A stretch of DNA of 64,000 nucleotides from positions 3,853,922-3,917,921 of the forward strand of contig NZ_CP048289.1 of assembly GCF_014084105.1 (NCBI RefSeq), given 5' to 3'. The DNA is from Streptacidiphilus sp. P02-A3a (lineage in GTDB: Bacteria; Actinomycetota; Actinomycetes; Streptomycetales; Streptomycetaceae). The position numbers were made by a program, and so were the translations under genes. The notes under the pieces were generated by a model. It did not search any database, was not told where the DNA came from, and saw nothing but the letters and a program-made list of their open reading frames with translations. Every line of letters starts with the position of its first letter. Positions within the stretch are counted from its first letter, which is position 1. Shown here piece by piece: positions 16,115 through 24,826 of this stretch.

Positions 16115-17247
16115 CCGCGCCGGTCCCCTTCGGGTTGCGCGCCACCTGGTGGCCGGTCGGGTTCGACCTCGGCTTCGAGGAACGTGACGCCGCGCTCTGG
16201 GCCGACCACCACTGGTACGAGTCCGCGCCGCTGCCGGGCGCGGACCGGCCGCGGCCGGAGACGGTGGTCCGCATCGTCACCAGCACCAACCCCGAGCGCG
16301 TCGCCCGAGTCCGGGCGGCGGCGCGGACGGGCCCCGCACGGCCGGTCGCGGCGTACGGGCGTGCTGAGTACTTCCTGCAACTGGCTCCCACCGGCCTGGA
16401 GCGCGGCCCGACCGGCGACCACCACACTCGGGTGCTGCTCGCCAACTCCCCCGCCGAACGCGGCCACTACGTCCTGGCCCAGGACGCGTCGGGCGGCTGG
16501 GAAGTGGTCCTGGACGGGCACGGGACGGCGACCCCTCCGGACAAGCGGCTGGCCGCCGAGATCATGCGGGGTCGGCTGGCGCACCATGGCGGCGTCGAAC
16601 TGCACGCCGCGGCGGTGGGCCTGCCCGGGGACCGGGCCGTCGCGCTGGTGGGCGGCTCGGGCGCGGGCAAGACCACCGCCGCCCTGGTCCTGGGCAGCCG
16701 CGGACGGCTGTTCTCGGGCGACCGGATCACCGTGCTGGAAGCCGACCGGGCCATCCGCCTGGCCGCCTACCCGGACGCCGTTCGCCTCGGCTTCGGAGCG
16801 GTCCGCGCCCTGGGCGCGGAGCAGCGGCTGCTCGCCCACCCGCTGCTGCGCCCGCAGGACTTCCGCACACCGGGCGGTGAGATCGAACGCGAGGCATGGC
16901 AGCCGGGCTCCCGACGGAAGATCTCACTCACCCGGCGGGAGGTCGACGAGGTCCTGGGCGTCCGGGTCGGCTCGACCGGGCGGCTGACCGACCTGATCGT
17001 CCTGCGCCGCGATCCGGCGGCGGTCGATCCGCGGCCGGTCCCGGTACCGGCGTCCGAGGTCCTCGCAGAGGTCGCCGCCCAGCGGATGAACCTGCGCGCG
17101 GAGTACGCGCCCTGGCTCGTCGGCGCCGCCACCGGCCAGGACAGCGGTGCGCTGCGCCGGTTCCTGGAGCGGCTGAGGATCTGGCGCCTGGACTGGGTCC
17201 CCTCGGTCGACGGCGCCCGCGCCCTGGGCCGCGCCCTGCTCGACTGA
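16111..17247 (+). CDS. HPr kinase-like (HprK fold) protein
   Basis: 378 residues from GTG 16111, overlapping the phosphatase stop as GTGA. A C-terminal HprK-type P-loop domain is marked by VALVGGSGAGKTTAALVLG (about 178-196) and SGDRITVLEADRAIRLAAYP, preceded by a GGVELHAAAVG strand. The N-terminal 150 residues contain a conserved-looking YGRAEYFLQLAPTG segment but no domain I recognise. Relatives occur beside nucleotidyltransferases in lasso-peptide and polysaccharide clusters, where some phosphorylate a Ser of a peptide or another non-HPr substrate. No peptide precursor is seen nearby, so the substrate is open. Confidence 0.75.
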   Translation: MTAPVPFGLRATWWPVGFDLGFEERDAALWADHHWYESAPLPGADRPRPETVVRIVTSTNPERVARVRAAARTGPARPVAAYGRAEYFLQLAPTGLERGPTGDHHTRVLLANSPAERGHYVLAQDASGGWEVVLDGHGTATPPDKRLAAEIMRGRLAHHGGVELHAAAVGLPGDRAVALVGGSGAGKTTAALVLGSRGRLFSGDRITVLEADRAIRLAAYPDAVRLGFGAVRALGAEQRLLAHPLLRPQDFRTPGGEIEREAWQPGSRRKISLTRREVDEVLGVRVGSTGRLTDLIVLRRDPAAVDPRPVPVPASEVLAEVAAQRMNLRAEYAPWLVGAATGQDSGALRRFLERLRIWRLDWVPSVDGARALGRALLD

Positions 17248-17281
17248 CCACGTTTCGACCACCACCAGCAAGGAGCCCGAG

Positions 17282-18403
17282 TTGGCACCCGAGATCACCC
17301 TGATCTGCCTCCTGGCCAAACGCAACCCGACCCCCGACGACATCGAGGCGGTCCACGCGCTACTGGACGGCGGCGCCCCCATCGACTGGGCGTACTTCCT
17401 CGACCAGAGCCACCGGCACCGGGTCATGGCCCTGATCGCCGCCAACGCCGACCGGTTCGGCCTGTACACCGTCGAGAAGCCGATTCCCGGCCGCGACCTG
17501 TACCGGGCGCACCTGCTGTACCAGCGCGAGCGCAACGAGGCGCTGCTGCGAGAGCTCAGGGCGGTGCTGACCGCGTTCCACGAGGTGGGGCTGAAGGTGG
17601 TCCCGCGCAAGGGCGCCTACCTCAGCTGGGCGGTGTACCGCGAACCCGAGGTCCGCCCGATGGGGGACCTGGACCTGATGGTCCGCCACGATCAGATCGG
17701 CGAGGCGGAGGCGGTTCTGGACTCGCTCGGATACGCCACCGGGACCCTGTCGCCGTCGCTGCGGGTCCTGGACCCCCTGGACCGGCAGACCCTGGCATTC
17801 TGGCGCATATACACCAACAACGCCCCGACCCGCTTCCGCCTCACCAGCGTCGAACAGGTCCAGGCGTACTCGGTCGACCTGGTCCACAACCTCTTCCTGC
17901 CCCGCAGCGGCTACTCGATGCCCGTCGACCCGCTGATCGACCGGGCGCAGCTGGTGGACTTCCGCGGCGCGCCGTTCTGGGCACTGCCGCCCGAACTGCA
18001 CCTGGTCGACATCGCGGCCCACCTGTTCAAGGAGTCGACGACCATCAGCTACATCAACGCCGGCCGCCACCAGAGCCTCTCGCAGTTCCGGGACCTCGCC
18101 GAACTGATCGAGCAGCACCCGACGCTGGACTGGACGGCAGTGGTCGACGCCGCCTCCGGGGCCGGGATCGAGGCGCCGATCTACTTCGCGCTGGCCCATC
18201 TCAACGTCATCTACGTCGGCACCGTCCCGCAGGAGCCGCTGGGACGGCTGCACGCCGCCGTGGAACGCAGCTCCCCGAACGTGCTTGACGAGTACGGCGC
18301 CGTGGACCTGGGGCAACCGGCGCGCTGGCGGGTCGGCTTCCTTGAGCGCATGTTCGAGCGCAGTCGGGTGCGCGTGGACGAGGAATCGCGGAGCCTGGTG
18401 TGA
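17282..18403 (+). CDS. nucleotidyltransferase family protein (NTP_transf_5-like)
   Basis: 373 residues. The start is TTG 17282, supported by AAGGAG 6 nt upstream. The core motif is VYREPEVRPMGDLDLMVRHD (the DLD of the nucleotidyltransferase fold), preceded by the helix LYQRERNEALLRELRAVL and KVVPRKGAYLSW. It continues with HLFKESTTISYINAGRHQSL. This is the NTP_transf_5 type that typically neighbours HprK-like genes in RiPP and exopolysaccharide clusters. It should transfer a nucleotidyl group to a small molecule, peptide or sugar. Neighbours on both sides are phosphotransfer enzymes. Confidence 0.8.
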   Translation: MAPEITLICLLAKRNPTPDDIEAVHALLDGGAPIDWAYFLDQSHRHRVMALIAANADRFGLYTVEKPIPGRDLYRAHLLYQRERNEALLRELRAVLTAFHEVGLKVVPRKGAYLSWAVYREPEVRPMGDLDLMVRHDQIGEAEAVLDSLGYATGTLSPSLRVLDPLDRQTLAFWRIYTNNAPTRFRLTSVEQVQAYSVDLVHNLFLPRSGYSMPVDPLIDRAQLVDFRGAPFWALPPELHLVDIAAHLFKESTTISYINAGRHQSLSQFRDLAELIEQHPTLDWTAVVDAASGAGIEAPIYFALAHLNVIYVGTVPQEPLGRLHAAVERSSPNVLDEYGAVDLGQPARWRVGFLERMFERSRVRVDEESRSLV

Positions 18404-19371
18404 AACCCCCCCTGCCCCCCGCGCAGCCGCCCCGCGCCGCACCGCGCAGCTCCCCGCTCCTGGTCCAGTGGGAACTGGCCGAGACCGGGGCGGGCGTGGC
18501 GCACGACCTCGCGGCCCCGGGTCGCGCCCGCGAACTGACCGTCCTGCGGTACCTGTCGCAACGGCTGCCGGTCCCCAGGCCACTCGGCCGGCTGACGCTG
18601 TCGGGGCAGCAGTACGCGGTGTACTCCCGGATCGGGGACCGCGACCTGCAGGAGGTGCTGCCCACCGGCGGATCCACCCCGCCGCTGCCGCCCGGCACCG
18701 AACCGCGAGGCGCCGTCGAGCCCGCGGCGCTGGACGCACTGCCGGAGCAACTCGGCCGACTGCTGGCCGAACTGCACCGGGTACCGGCCCCCGCCGACGG
18801 CCCCGAATGGCACGGCGACCCCGGATTCCGCCTGCTGACGGACGCTCGCGCGGGCGAGGCGGCGAGCCATACCGAGCGTGAACTCGACCGGGCCCTGCGC
18901 CGGGCCGCCGAGCACGGCCTGGCCACCGCCCGCCAGCAGGCGGCGGCGAGGCGGGCCCTGGAGTCCGCCGAGGGCAGCGGGCCGCACGCGCTCGGGTTCG
19001 TCCACTTCGACCCGCACCCGCGCAACGTGCGGATCGCCACGCGCGACGGTCGCCCCTCGCTCGCCGGACTGATCGACTTCAAGAACGCCCAGTACTGGTA
19101 CCCGGAATTCGACCTGGTCGTCGCCGACTGGCACCTCGCCGCGGCGCCCGCCGCCGCGGCCCGCTTCCGGTCGGCGTACGAGACCGCCCGAGGAGCGCGG
19201 ACCGATCCCCGCCTGCTGCGGCTGTGCGAGACGGTCCGGCTGGCCTTCGTCCTGGCCAACGCCCCGAACCGGGATCCGGCCTGGATCGCCTGGTGCGCCG
19301 AGCGCTGGCAGACCCTGGCCGATGGCGCCGACCGCTCCCAGGACCGCGCCGACGGGGGGCACGGACAGTGA
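18400..19371 (+). CDS. aminoglycoside-phosphotransferase-fold kinase (variant active site)
   Basis: 323 residues from GTG 18400, overlapping the preceding TGA. The APH/choline-kinase fold is indicated by the catalytic loop VHFDPHPRNVRI and the metal-binding LIDFKNAQYW, with an LAELHRVPAP helix before it. The usual HGDxxxxN is HFDxxxxN here, Phe replacing the Gly next to the catalytic His-Asp context. It may phosphorylate a sugar, amino alcohol or nucleoside in the pathway or serve in self-protection. A canonical family member is encoded at 38444-39424. The C-terminus ends in a disordered DGADRSQDRADGG tail. Confidence 0.8.
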   Translation: MKPPLPPAQPPRAAPRSSPLLVQWELAETGAGVAHDLAAPGRARELTVLRYLSQRLPVPRPLGRLTLSGQQYAVYSRIGDRDLQEVLPTGGSTPPLPPGTEPRGAVEPAALDALPEQLGRLLAELHRVPAPADGPEWHGDPGFRLLTDARAGEAASHTERELDRALRRAAEHGLATARQQAAARRALESAEGSGPHALGFVHFDPHPRNVRIATRDGRPSLAGLIDFKNAQYWYPEFDLVVADWHLAAAPAAAARFRSAYETARGARTDPRLLRLCETVRLAFVLANAPNRDPAWIAWCAERWQTLADGADRSQDRADGGHGQ

Positions 19372-20210
19372 GCCGTCCGCAGACGCTCCACGACGGCCCG
19401 CCCGCCGCCACCGGGACCGCCGCGTTGTGCGCGGACGCGCGGCAGCAGGTGGCACACTCGTTCCGCGAACACCTCGGACGGCGGCTGCGCACGCTCGCGC
19501 TGTTCGGCAGCGTGGCCGCGGACGGCCCGCTGTGGGCCGGTTCGGACCTCGACGTCGTCCTGGTGGTGCACCCGTCCGCCGCAGGCACCGCGGAGGTGTG
19601 CGCCCAGGTCGCCCTGGCCGCCCACGAGATCGAGCAGCGCGTGGGACTGCCGGTCTCGGCGGCCTTCGGGACGCTCGACGAGGTGACGTTGCTGTGGAGC
19701 GCGACAGTGCGCCGGGCCCTGCGGGACAACGCCACCACGCTGGCCGGCGAACCGCTCGCCGACCTGCTGACCCCGCCCGGCGACGCCTGGGACTGGACCG
19801 AGGTGCACCGGGGCGCGGTACGGCTGCTCTGCTTCACCCGGCGCCACATCATCGACCGCTACACGGCCCTGATAGGGCAGGGGCTGCGGGGCGACGCGGC
19901 GGCCGACGGCGCCCAGGCCGTCCTCAAGAGCACGGTGAACGCGGCCCGGTTCGCCCTGTGGTCCCTGACACCCGAACACGGTCGGCTGCTCAGCCGTCCG
20001 GACACGGTGCTGACTGCCTTCGAAGCCGCGCTGCCCGGCGTCGTCGGGGACATCCCCCGGCAGGCGCTGGGCCGCCTGGAGCACGGCGGCGTACCGGAGC
20101 CCGAACTCGTGCGCGCCTGCGTCGATCTGGCCGACAGGCTGCTGCACACCAGTCGCCACCGCCATCCGGACCTGTTCCGGCGCGGTGACGTCTTCATCGA
20201 TCCACTCTGA
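19368..20210 (+). CDS. MNT-type nucleotidyltransferase
   Basis: 280 residues from GTG 19368, overlapping the preceding stop. The minimal nucleotidyltransferase motif is LFGSVAADGPLWAGSDLDVV (G-S, then D-L-D after 11 residues), as in kanamycin- and streptomycin-type adenylyltransferases. A helical C-terminal domain follows (EVHRGAVRLLCFTRRHIID). It could adenylylate a pathway intermediate or give resistance. It sits directly between the APH-fold kinase and the MTAP-like phosphorylase, so a biosynthetic nucleotidyl-activation step is attractive. Confidence 0.85.
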   Translation: MSRPQTLHDGPPAATGTAALCADARQQVAHSFREHLGRRLRTLALFGSVAADGPLWAGSDLDVVLVVHPSAAGTAEVCAQVALAAHEIEQRVGLPVSAAFGTLDEVTLLWSATVRRALRDNATTLAGEPLADLLTPPGDAWDWTEVHRGAVRLLCFTRRHIIDRYTALIGQGLRGDAAADGAQAVLKSTVNAARFALWSLTPEHGRLLSRPDTVLTAFEAALPGVVGDIPRQALGRLEHGGVPEPELVRACVDLADRLLHTSRHRHPDLFRRGDVFIDPL

Positions 20211-20251
20211 TCTGTCGATCCACTCCGACTGACGACGAAGGCGGTTGGCAC

Positions 20252-21115
20252 ATGACGGTCGGCCTGATCGCGACCACCTCAATGGCGTTGGCGTCCATCG
20301 GACCGGTCAAGGACCGGCGCATCGTGGACACCCCCTTCGGGGTGGTGGAACAGGTGCTGCTGGATGCCGACGACGGCACCGCGGTCGCGATCCGACGCAG
20401 CACCGGGGCCAGCATGCGGCCCCCGCACGAAGTGAACTACCGCGCCAACCTGTTCTCCTTCGCCGCGACCGGTGTGCGCAGCGTCATCGGGACGAACATC
20501 GTCGGCTCGCTGCGGCCCGAACTGCCCCCCGGCAGCATCGTCCTGCCGGACCAGTTCCTCGACCTGACCCGGCACCGGGCGGGCACCGTCTTCGACAGCT
20601 ACGGCCACCGGCACGTGGACATGTCGGAGCCGTACTGCGGGACGCTGCGCGAGATCCTGACCCGCACCGCCGACCGGATCGGCGTACCGGCGGTCGGCCG
20701 GGGCACCTATGTCGCGGTCGAGGGCCCGCGCTTCGAGACCCGCGCCGAGGTCAGCGCGTTCGCGCTGCTGGGCGGCGAGATCGTCGGGATGACCGGCGCC
20801 ACCGAGGCGGTGATGGCCCGCGAACTGGGCCTGTGCTACGCCTCGCTGGCACTGGTGTCCAACTACGCGGCCGGGGTGGCGGCCGCGCAGCCGCAACCGG
20901 GCGGGGAACTGGACGCGGGCTCGATGCTGGAGCGGGCCGAGCGCACCGGTGAGCCCTTCCGCGAGCTGGTACGCGAGGCGGTGCGGGCGACCGGCGCGCA
21001 GCGCCCGGACTGCCGGTGCGGGCACAGCGCCACCGCCACGCAACCGAGCTGGCGCGAGCCCATGCTCGACCTCACCCAGGCGCCGGGCGACCGCCGGGCC
21101 CAGCGGGCCGACTGA
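20252..21115 (+). CDS. MTAP/purine nucleoside phosphorylase-family enzyme
   Basis: 287 residues from ATG 20252. The diagnostic motifs are STGASMRPPHEVNYRANLF (phosphate/ribose site), YVAVEGPRFETRAEVSAF and IVGMTGATEAVMARELGLCY, the pattern of 5'-methylthioadenosine phosphorylases. The usual Asp of the purine-specific loop cannot be judged by eye. It should cleave a nucleoside with phosphate to a pentose-1-phosphate. In a cluster it could supply a 5-modified ribose-1-phosphate, with an aldehyde dehydrogenase immediately downstream, or salvage MTA. The tail after about residue 250 is Cys/Arg-rich and outside the family fold. Confidence 0.85.
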   Translation: MTVGLIATTSMALASIGPVKDRRIVDTPFGVVEQVLLDADDGTAVAIRRSTGASMRPPHEVNYRANLFSFAATGVRSVIGTNIVGSLRPELPPGSIVLPDQFLDLTRHRAGTVFDSYGHRHVDMSEPYCGTLREILTRTADRIGVPAVGRGTYVAVEGPRFETRAEVSAFALLGGEIVGMTGATEAVMARELGLCYASLALVSNYAAGVAAAQPQPGGELDAGSMLERAERTGEPFRELVREAVRATGAQRPDCRCGHSATATQPSWREPMLDLTQAPGDRRAQRAD

Positions 21116-21116
21116 C

Positions 21117-22568
21117 ATGACGCCCAGCGAGCTCCTCTACATCGACGGCCGATGGCGCCCCTCGCACGCCCCGGGCCTGATCGGGGTCGAGGACCCGGTG
21201 CTGCAGAAGACCGTCGCCCGCGTGCCGGACGGGGTGCCCCAGGACGTGGACGAGGCGGTCGCCGCCGCCCAACGCGCCCTGGACCCCTGGGCGCGGACCG
21301 ACCCGGGTCTGCGCCGGGACTTCGTGGCCGGGCTGCGCCGCGCGCTGTCGGCCAGACGGGAGGAGTTCGCCGCCGCGATCCGTACCGAGACCGGCTCCCC
21401 GCCCGCCTTCGCCCGCCGGATGCAGGTCGGCCTGCCGCTGCGCCAACTGGGCGTCCTGCTGGACGTCCTGGCCACGCCGCCGGAGCCGGAACGGATCGGG
21501 CACGCGTGGGTGGTACGCGAACCGGCCGGTGTGGTGGCGGCGATCACCCCGTGGAACTACCCGCTGGCCCAGGCCCTGCTCAAGGTCGCACCGGCACTGG
21601 CCGCGGGCTGCACCGTCGTGCTCAAGCCCAGTGAGCTTGCCCCGCTGTCCGCCGTGCTGCTGGCCGAGGTGCTGCACGGGATCGGCCTGCCGCCGGGGGT
21701 CTTCAACCTGGTCTCGGGACGCGGGGCGGTGGTGGGCGAGGCGTTGGCGGCCCACCCCGGGGTCGACCTGGTGTCCTTCACCGGGTCGACCCGCGCCGGT
21801 CGGCGGGTGGCGACTCTGGCCGGGACCGCGTTGAACAGGGTGGTGCTGGAGCTCGGCGGCAAGTCGGCGTGCCTGGTGCTGCCCGGCGCGGACCTGGCCG
21901 GCGCGGTCCGGCACGCGGTCTCCAGCTGCTTCCTGAACTCCGGCCAGACCTGCACCGCGCTGTCGAGGTTGCTGGTGCACGAGTCCCGGTACGAGCGCGC
22001 GGTGGAGCTGGCGGCCACCGAGGCGGCGCGCTACACGCTGGGCACCACCGAGGGACCGGCGCCCCAGCTGGGACCACTGGTCTCCGCGGCCCAGCGCGAG
22101 CGCGTCCTGGGGTACCTCAGGCGCGGCATCGCCGACGGCGCCCGACTGGTCGCCGGCGGCCCCGACGCCCCGGTCCCCGAGCGTGGCTACTACGTCGCGC
22201 CCACCGTCCTGGCGGACGTGCACCCGCGAGCCGAGCTCGCCCAGGAGGAGGTCTTCGGGCCGGTGCTGTCCGTCATCGCGTTCCACGACGAGGAAGAGGG
22301 GGTGCGCCTTGCCAACGACTCTCGCTACGGGCTCTCGGGCGCGGTGTGGGCCGACGGGGTCGAGGAGGCGCTGCGCGTGGCACGGCGGCTGCGCACCGGC
22401 CGAGTCAGCCTCAACGGCGCCCCGGTCGCCCCGGCCGCCCCGTTCGGTGGGCTCAAGCAGTCCGGGTTCGGGCGCGAGGCCGGCCGCTACGGCCTGGAGG
22501 AGTTCCAGGTCCTGCGGACGTTCCCGTTCCCGCGGCCCGACCCGGCCGGTCTCAGCGGTCCCGGGTGA
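21117..22568 (+). CDS. NAD(P)-dependent aldehyde dehydrogenase A
   Basis: 483 residues from ATG 21117, one base after the preceding TGA. ALDH signatures are complete: ITPWNYPLAQALLKVAPAL (catalytic Asn), VLELGGKSACLVLPGA (general base Glu), NSGQTCTALSRLLVH (nucleophile Cys at about 279) and FGGLKQSGFGREAG near the C-terminus. It oxidises an aldehyde intermediate, perhaps a sugar- or prenyl-derived one. It is the last gene of the central operon. Its final 17 nt overlap the 3' end of the convergent prenyl synthase gene. Confidence 0.95.
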   Translation: MTPSELLYIDGRWRPSHAPGLIGVEDPVLQKTVARVPDGVPQDVDEAVAAAQRALDPWARTDPGLRRDFVAGLRRALSARREEFAAAIRTETGSPPAFARRMQVGLPLRQLGVLLDVLATPPEPERIGHAWVVREPAGVVAAITPWNYPLAQALLKVAPALAAGCTVVLKPSELAPLSAVLLAEVLHGIGLPPGVFNLVSGRGAVVGEALAAHPGVDLVSFTGSTRAGRRVATLAGTALNRVVLELGGKSACLVLPGADLAGAVRHAVSSCFLNSGQTCTALSRLLVHESRYERAVELAATEAARYTLGTTEGPAPQLGPLVSAAQRERVLGYLRRGIADGARLVAGGPDAPVPERGYYVAPTVLADVHPRAELAQEEVFGPVLSVIAFHDEEEGVRLANDSRYGLSGAVWADGVEEALRVARRLRTGRVSLNGAPVAPAAPFGGLKQSGFGREAGRYGLEEFQVLRTFPFPRPDPAGLSGPG

Positions 22569-23553
22569 GCATGCCCTCGGCCAGCCGGCGCAGGGCGTCC
22601 TTGGCCGGGCCGTCGGGCAGCGGGTCCAGCGCCCGCACGGCCCGCTCCACGTACAGCTCCAGGTCCCGGCGCGCGTCGTCCATCGCCGGATGCGCCCGCA
22701 GCAGTACGAGCGCCTCCTGCAGGGCGGCGGGGTCGGCGGCCAGGTCCGAGTCGAGCAGTTCGATCAGCCGGGCGTCGCGGTGCCCGGCGCGGGCACGGGC
22801 GTGCAGCACCGGCAGCGAGGCCACCCCCTCACGCAGATCGGTGCCCGGCGCCTTGCCCGAGGATTCGGCTCCCGCGCCGACGTCGATGAGGTCGTCGGCG
22901 AGCTGGAAGGCGATGCCGGTCTGCTCCCCGTAGGCGGTCAGTGCCGCCACCGCCCCCTCCTCCGCCCCGGCCACCAACGCCCCGAGCCGACAGCAGGCCG
23001 CGATGAGACTGCCGGTCTTGTCCGCCACCACGTCCAGGTAGTGCTTCAGCGGGTCCTGCCCGGGGAACGCGCCCACGGTCTCGCGGAACTGGCCGACGAC
23101 CAGGCGCCGCACCGCGGTGGTGTACACCTCCCCGATCAAGGTCCCCATGCTGGTGCCGATCCTGGCAGCCTGGAGGAACAGGTAGTCGCCGGTGAGCACC
23201 GCCACCGCGTTTCCCCACCGGGCATTGGCGCTGACCACGTTGCGGCGGGCCCTGGCTTTGTCCATCACATCGTCGTGGTAAAGCGACGCGAGGTGCGTCA
23301 GCTCGCACAGCACCGCGCTGGGGACGACCCGTTCGGCATTCGGGTCGCCGAACTGCGCCGCAAGCAGCACCAAAGTGGGGCGGAACCGCTTGCCCCCGGC
23401 AAAGGCGAGATGCCGCGAGGTCTCCGTCAGGAGAAAGTCGTCGGACTCGACGGTTTCCAGGAGCAGCTCCTCCGCCTCGGCCAGGCCCGATTGGAGACGG
23501 TGGGCCAGTGAATCGGATCCGAGGTCGGCGAGCAATGTGTTCTCGGTGATCAT
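22552..23553 (-). CDS. trans-prenyl diphosphate synthase (IDS1), catalytically complete
   Basis: 333 residues from ATG 23553; the ribosome-binding site is weak and lies 10 nt from the P450 B stop, so translation may be coupled. GGKRFRP (Lys55) binds isopentenyl diphosphate. The first Asp-rich motif is LYHDDVMDKARARR (Asp94, 95 and 98 plus Arg pair). The second is QLADDLIDVGAG (Asp220, 221 and 224). This is an all-alpha polyprenyl synthase, close in pattern to heptaprenyl/geranylgeranyl synthases. It makes a linear prenyl diphosphate in the cytosol. Chain length cannot be set by eye, though the residues before DDVMD (ASLYH) are not obviously bulky. A degenerate paralogue is at 39461-40429. Confidence 0.95.
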   Translation of the reverse strand: MITENTLLADLGSDSLAHRLQSGLAEAEELLLETVESDDFLLTETSRHLAFAGGKRFRPTLVLLAAQFGDPNAERVVPSAVLCELTHLASLYHDDVMDKARARRNVVSANARWGNAVAVLTGDYLFLQAARIGTSMGTLIGEVYTTAVRRLVVGQFRETVGAFPGQDPLKHYLDVVADKTGSLIAACCRLGALVAGAEEGAVAALTAYGEQTGIAFQLADDLIDVGAGAESSGKAPGTDLREGVASLPVLHARARAGHRDARLIELLDSDLAADPAALQEALVLLRAHPAMDDARRDLELYVERAVRALDPLPDGPAKDALRRLAEGMLTRDR

Positions 23554-23563
23554 GCGGGCCCGC

Positions 23564-24826
23564 TCAGTCGAGCTCTGAGAAAGGCAGCGAGGCGTCCGCG
23601 CCGACTTTCTCACCCGGTTCGAACTTCACGTGCAGGCCGCGTTCCAGGCGCTTTCCCCAGCCCGTCCTCCTGGCCTTTACCGGGATCTCGGCATTGAGGT
23701 CGTCCAGAGCTTGGTAGTCGCCCGACAGCCGGTAGTCGGGAATGCGCTCCAGCACGCGTTCGATCATCACCGCGCCCTCCGTCCGGCCCAGTCCGGAGCC
23801 GATGCAGAAGTGGACGCCCTGGCCGAAGGCCAGGTGCCGGTTGGGGCTGCGGTCGATGCGGACCTCGTTGGGGCACTCGAAGGCCCGGTCGTCGCGGTTG
23901 GCCGCGGCGAAGCCGAGGCCGACCCGGTCGCCCTCGGCGATCCGCTGGCCCGCGACGCACATGTCGCGGGTCGCCGTGCGGGCCAGGAACGCCACCGGGC
24001 TGTAGTAGCGCAGGAACTCCTCGACCGCGCCCGCGACGAGCGAAGGGTCCTCGATCAGCCGGCGCCGGTCGTCGTGGTGCACCCCGAGGTACGACAGCGA
24101 GCCCAGGCCGAGCTTGGCGGTGGTCGACATGCCGCCGATGACGACGGTGAAGCAGATCTCGAAGATCTCGGCGTCGGTCAGCGGTCGCCCGTCGACCCGT
24201 GCCTCGACCAGGTGCGAGACCAGGTCGTCGGTCGGCGCCCGGCGGCGCTCCTTGAGCGCCTGGTAGATGTCCTCGAACAGCAGCGACCAGGCAGGATTGA
24301 GGTCGAACCGGTCGACCCCGCGCCGGTGGACCGCGTCCGCGACGATCCGCGCGTGCCGCACCGGCAGGCCGATGAAGTCCAGGGTCACCATCGCCGGGAC
24401 GAGCTTGATGTAGTCGTTGAACAGGTCCATCGCGCCCGTCTCGATGTGCCGGTCCAGGCACCAGTCCGCGAACTGCGCGACCCGCGGCCGGAGCCGCCGC
24501 ACCGCCACGGGGGAGAACCGCGAGGAGAGCATGGCCCGGAACGCCTTGTAGACCGGCGGGTCCAGCTCGATGGGCACGGCCCGGATGGGCGTCGGAGGCA
24601 TCATCACCCCGGTGTAGGGGGTGCTGCCGTTCGGCAGGTCGTGGACGGAGGACAGGGCCTCGTCGGCCATCAGGGCCTCCCCCACCTCCTCGAAGCCGGC
24701 GATGAGCCACATGCCGCCCGCGTAGTCCAGATGGGTCACCCGCTCGCCCCGGCGGTGCACGTAGCTGTACCCGTCGTCGACTTCGAAGTAGAGGTACTTC
24801 TGGTCGGTGCCCAGTTCAGTGGCCAT
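23564..24826 (-). CDS. cytochrome P450 (cluster P450 B)
   Basis: 420 residues from ATG 24826 (GGAGATCTCCTTC upstream). The K-helix is VEEFLRYYSPVAFLA and the haem loop is HLAFGQGVHFCIGSGLGR, with Cys at about 341. The I-helix is VIGGMSTTAKLGLGSL, the same atypical motif as P450 A, and both begin with a FEVDDGY segment. It is probably co-transcribed with the prenyl synthase downstream, suggesting the prenyl chain or its conjugate as substrate. Electrons would come from the ferredoxin at 8639-8863. Confidence 0.95.
   Translation of the reverse strand: MATELGTDQKYLYFEVDDGYSYVHRRGERVTHLDYAGGMWLIAGFEEVGEALMADEALSSVHDLPNGSTPYTGVMMPPTPIRAVPIELDPPVYKAFRAMLSSRFSPVAVRRLRPRVAQFADWCLDRHIETGAMDLFNDYIKLVPAMVTLDFIGLPVRHARIVADAVHRRGVDRFDLNPAWSLLFEDIYQALKERRRAPTDDLVSHLVEARVDGRPLTDAEIFEICFTVVIGGMSTTAKLGLGSLSYLGVHHDDRRRLIEDPSLVAGAVEEFLRYYSPVAFLARTATRDMCVAGQRIAEGDRVGLGFAAANRDDRAFECPNEVRIDRSPNRHLAFGQGVHFCIGSGLGRTEGAVMIERVLERIPDYRLSGDYQALDDLNAEIPVKARRTGWGKRLERGLHVKFEPGEKVGADASLPFSELD

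Noticed and set aside
16111..18403. Lasso-peptide cluster, suggested by HprK-like plus NTP_transf_5 genes
   Set aside because: No asparagine-synthetase-like cyclase, PqqD-type RRE, transglutaminase-like protease or precursor peptide is present.
22552..24826. Classical terpene cluster
   Set aside because: A prenyl synthase and P450s are present, but no terpene cyclase, squalene/phytoene synthase or ABBA prenyltransferase was seen, so I do not call it a terpene cluster.
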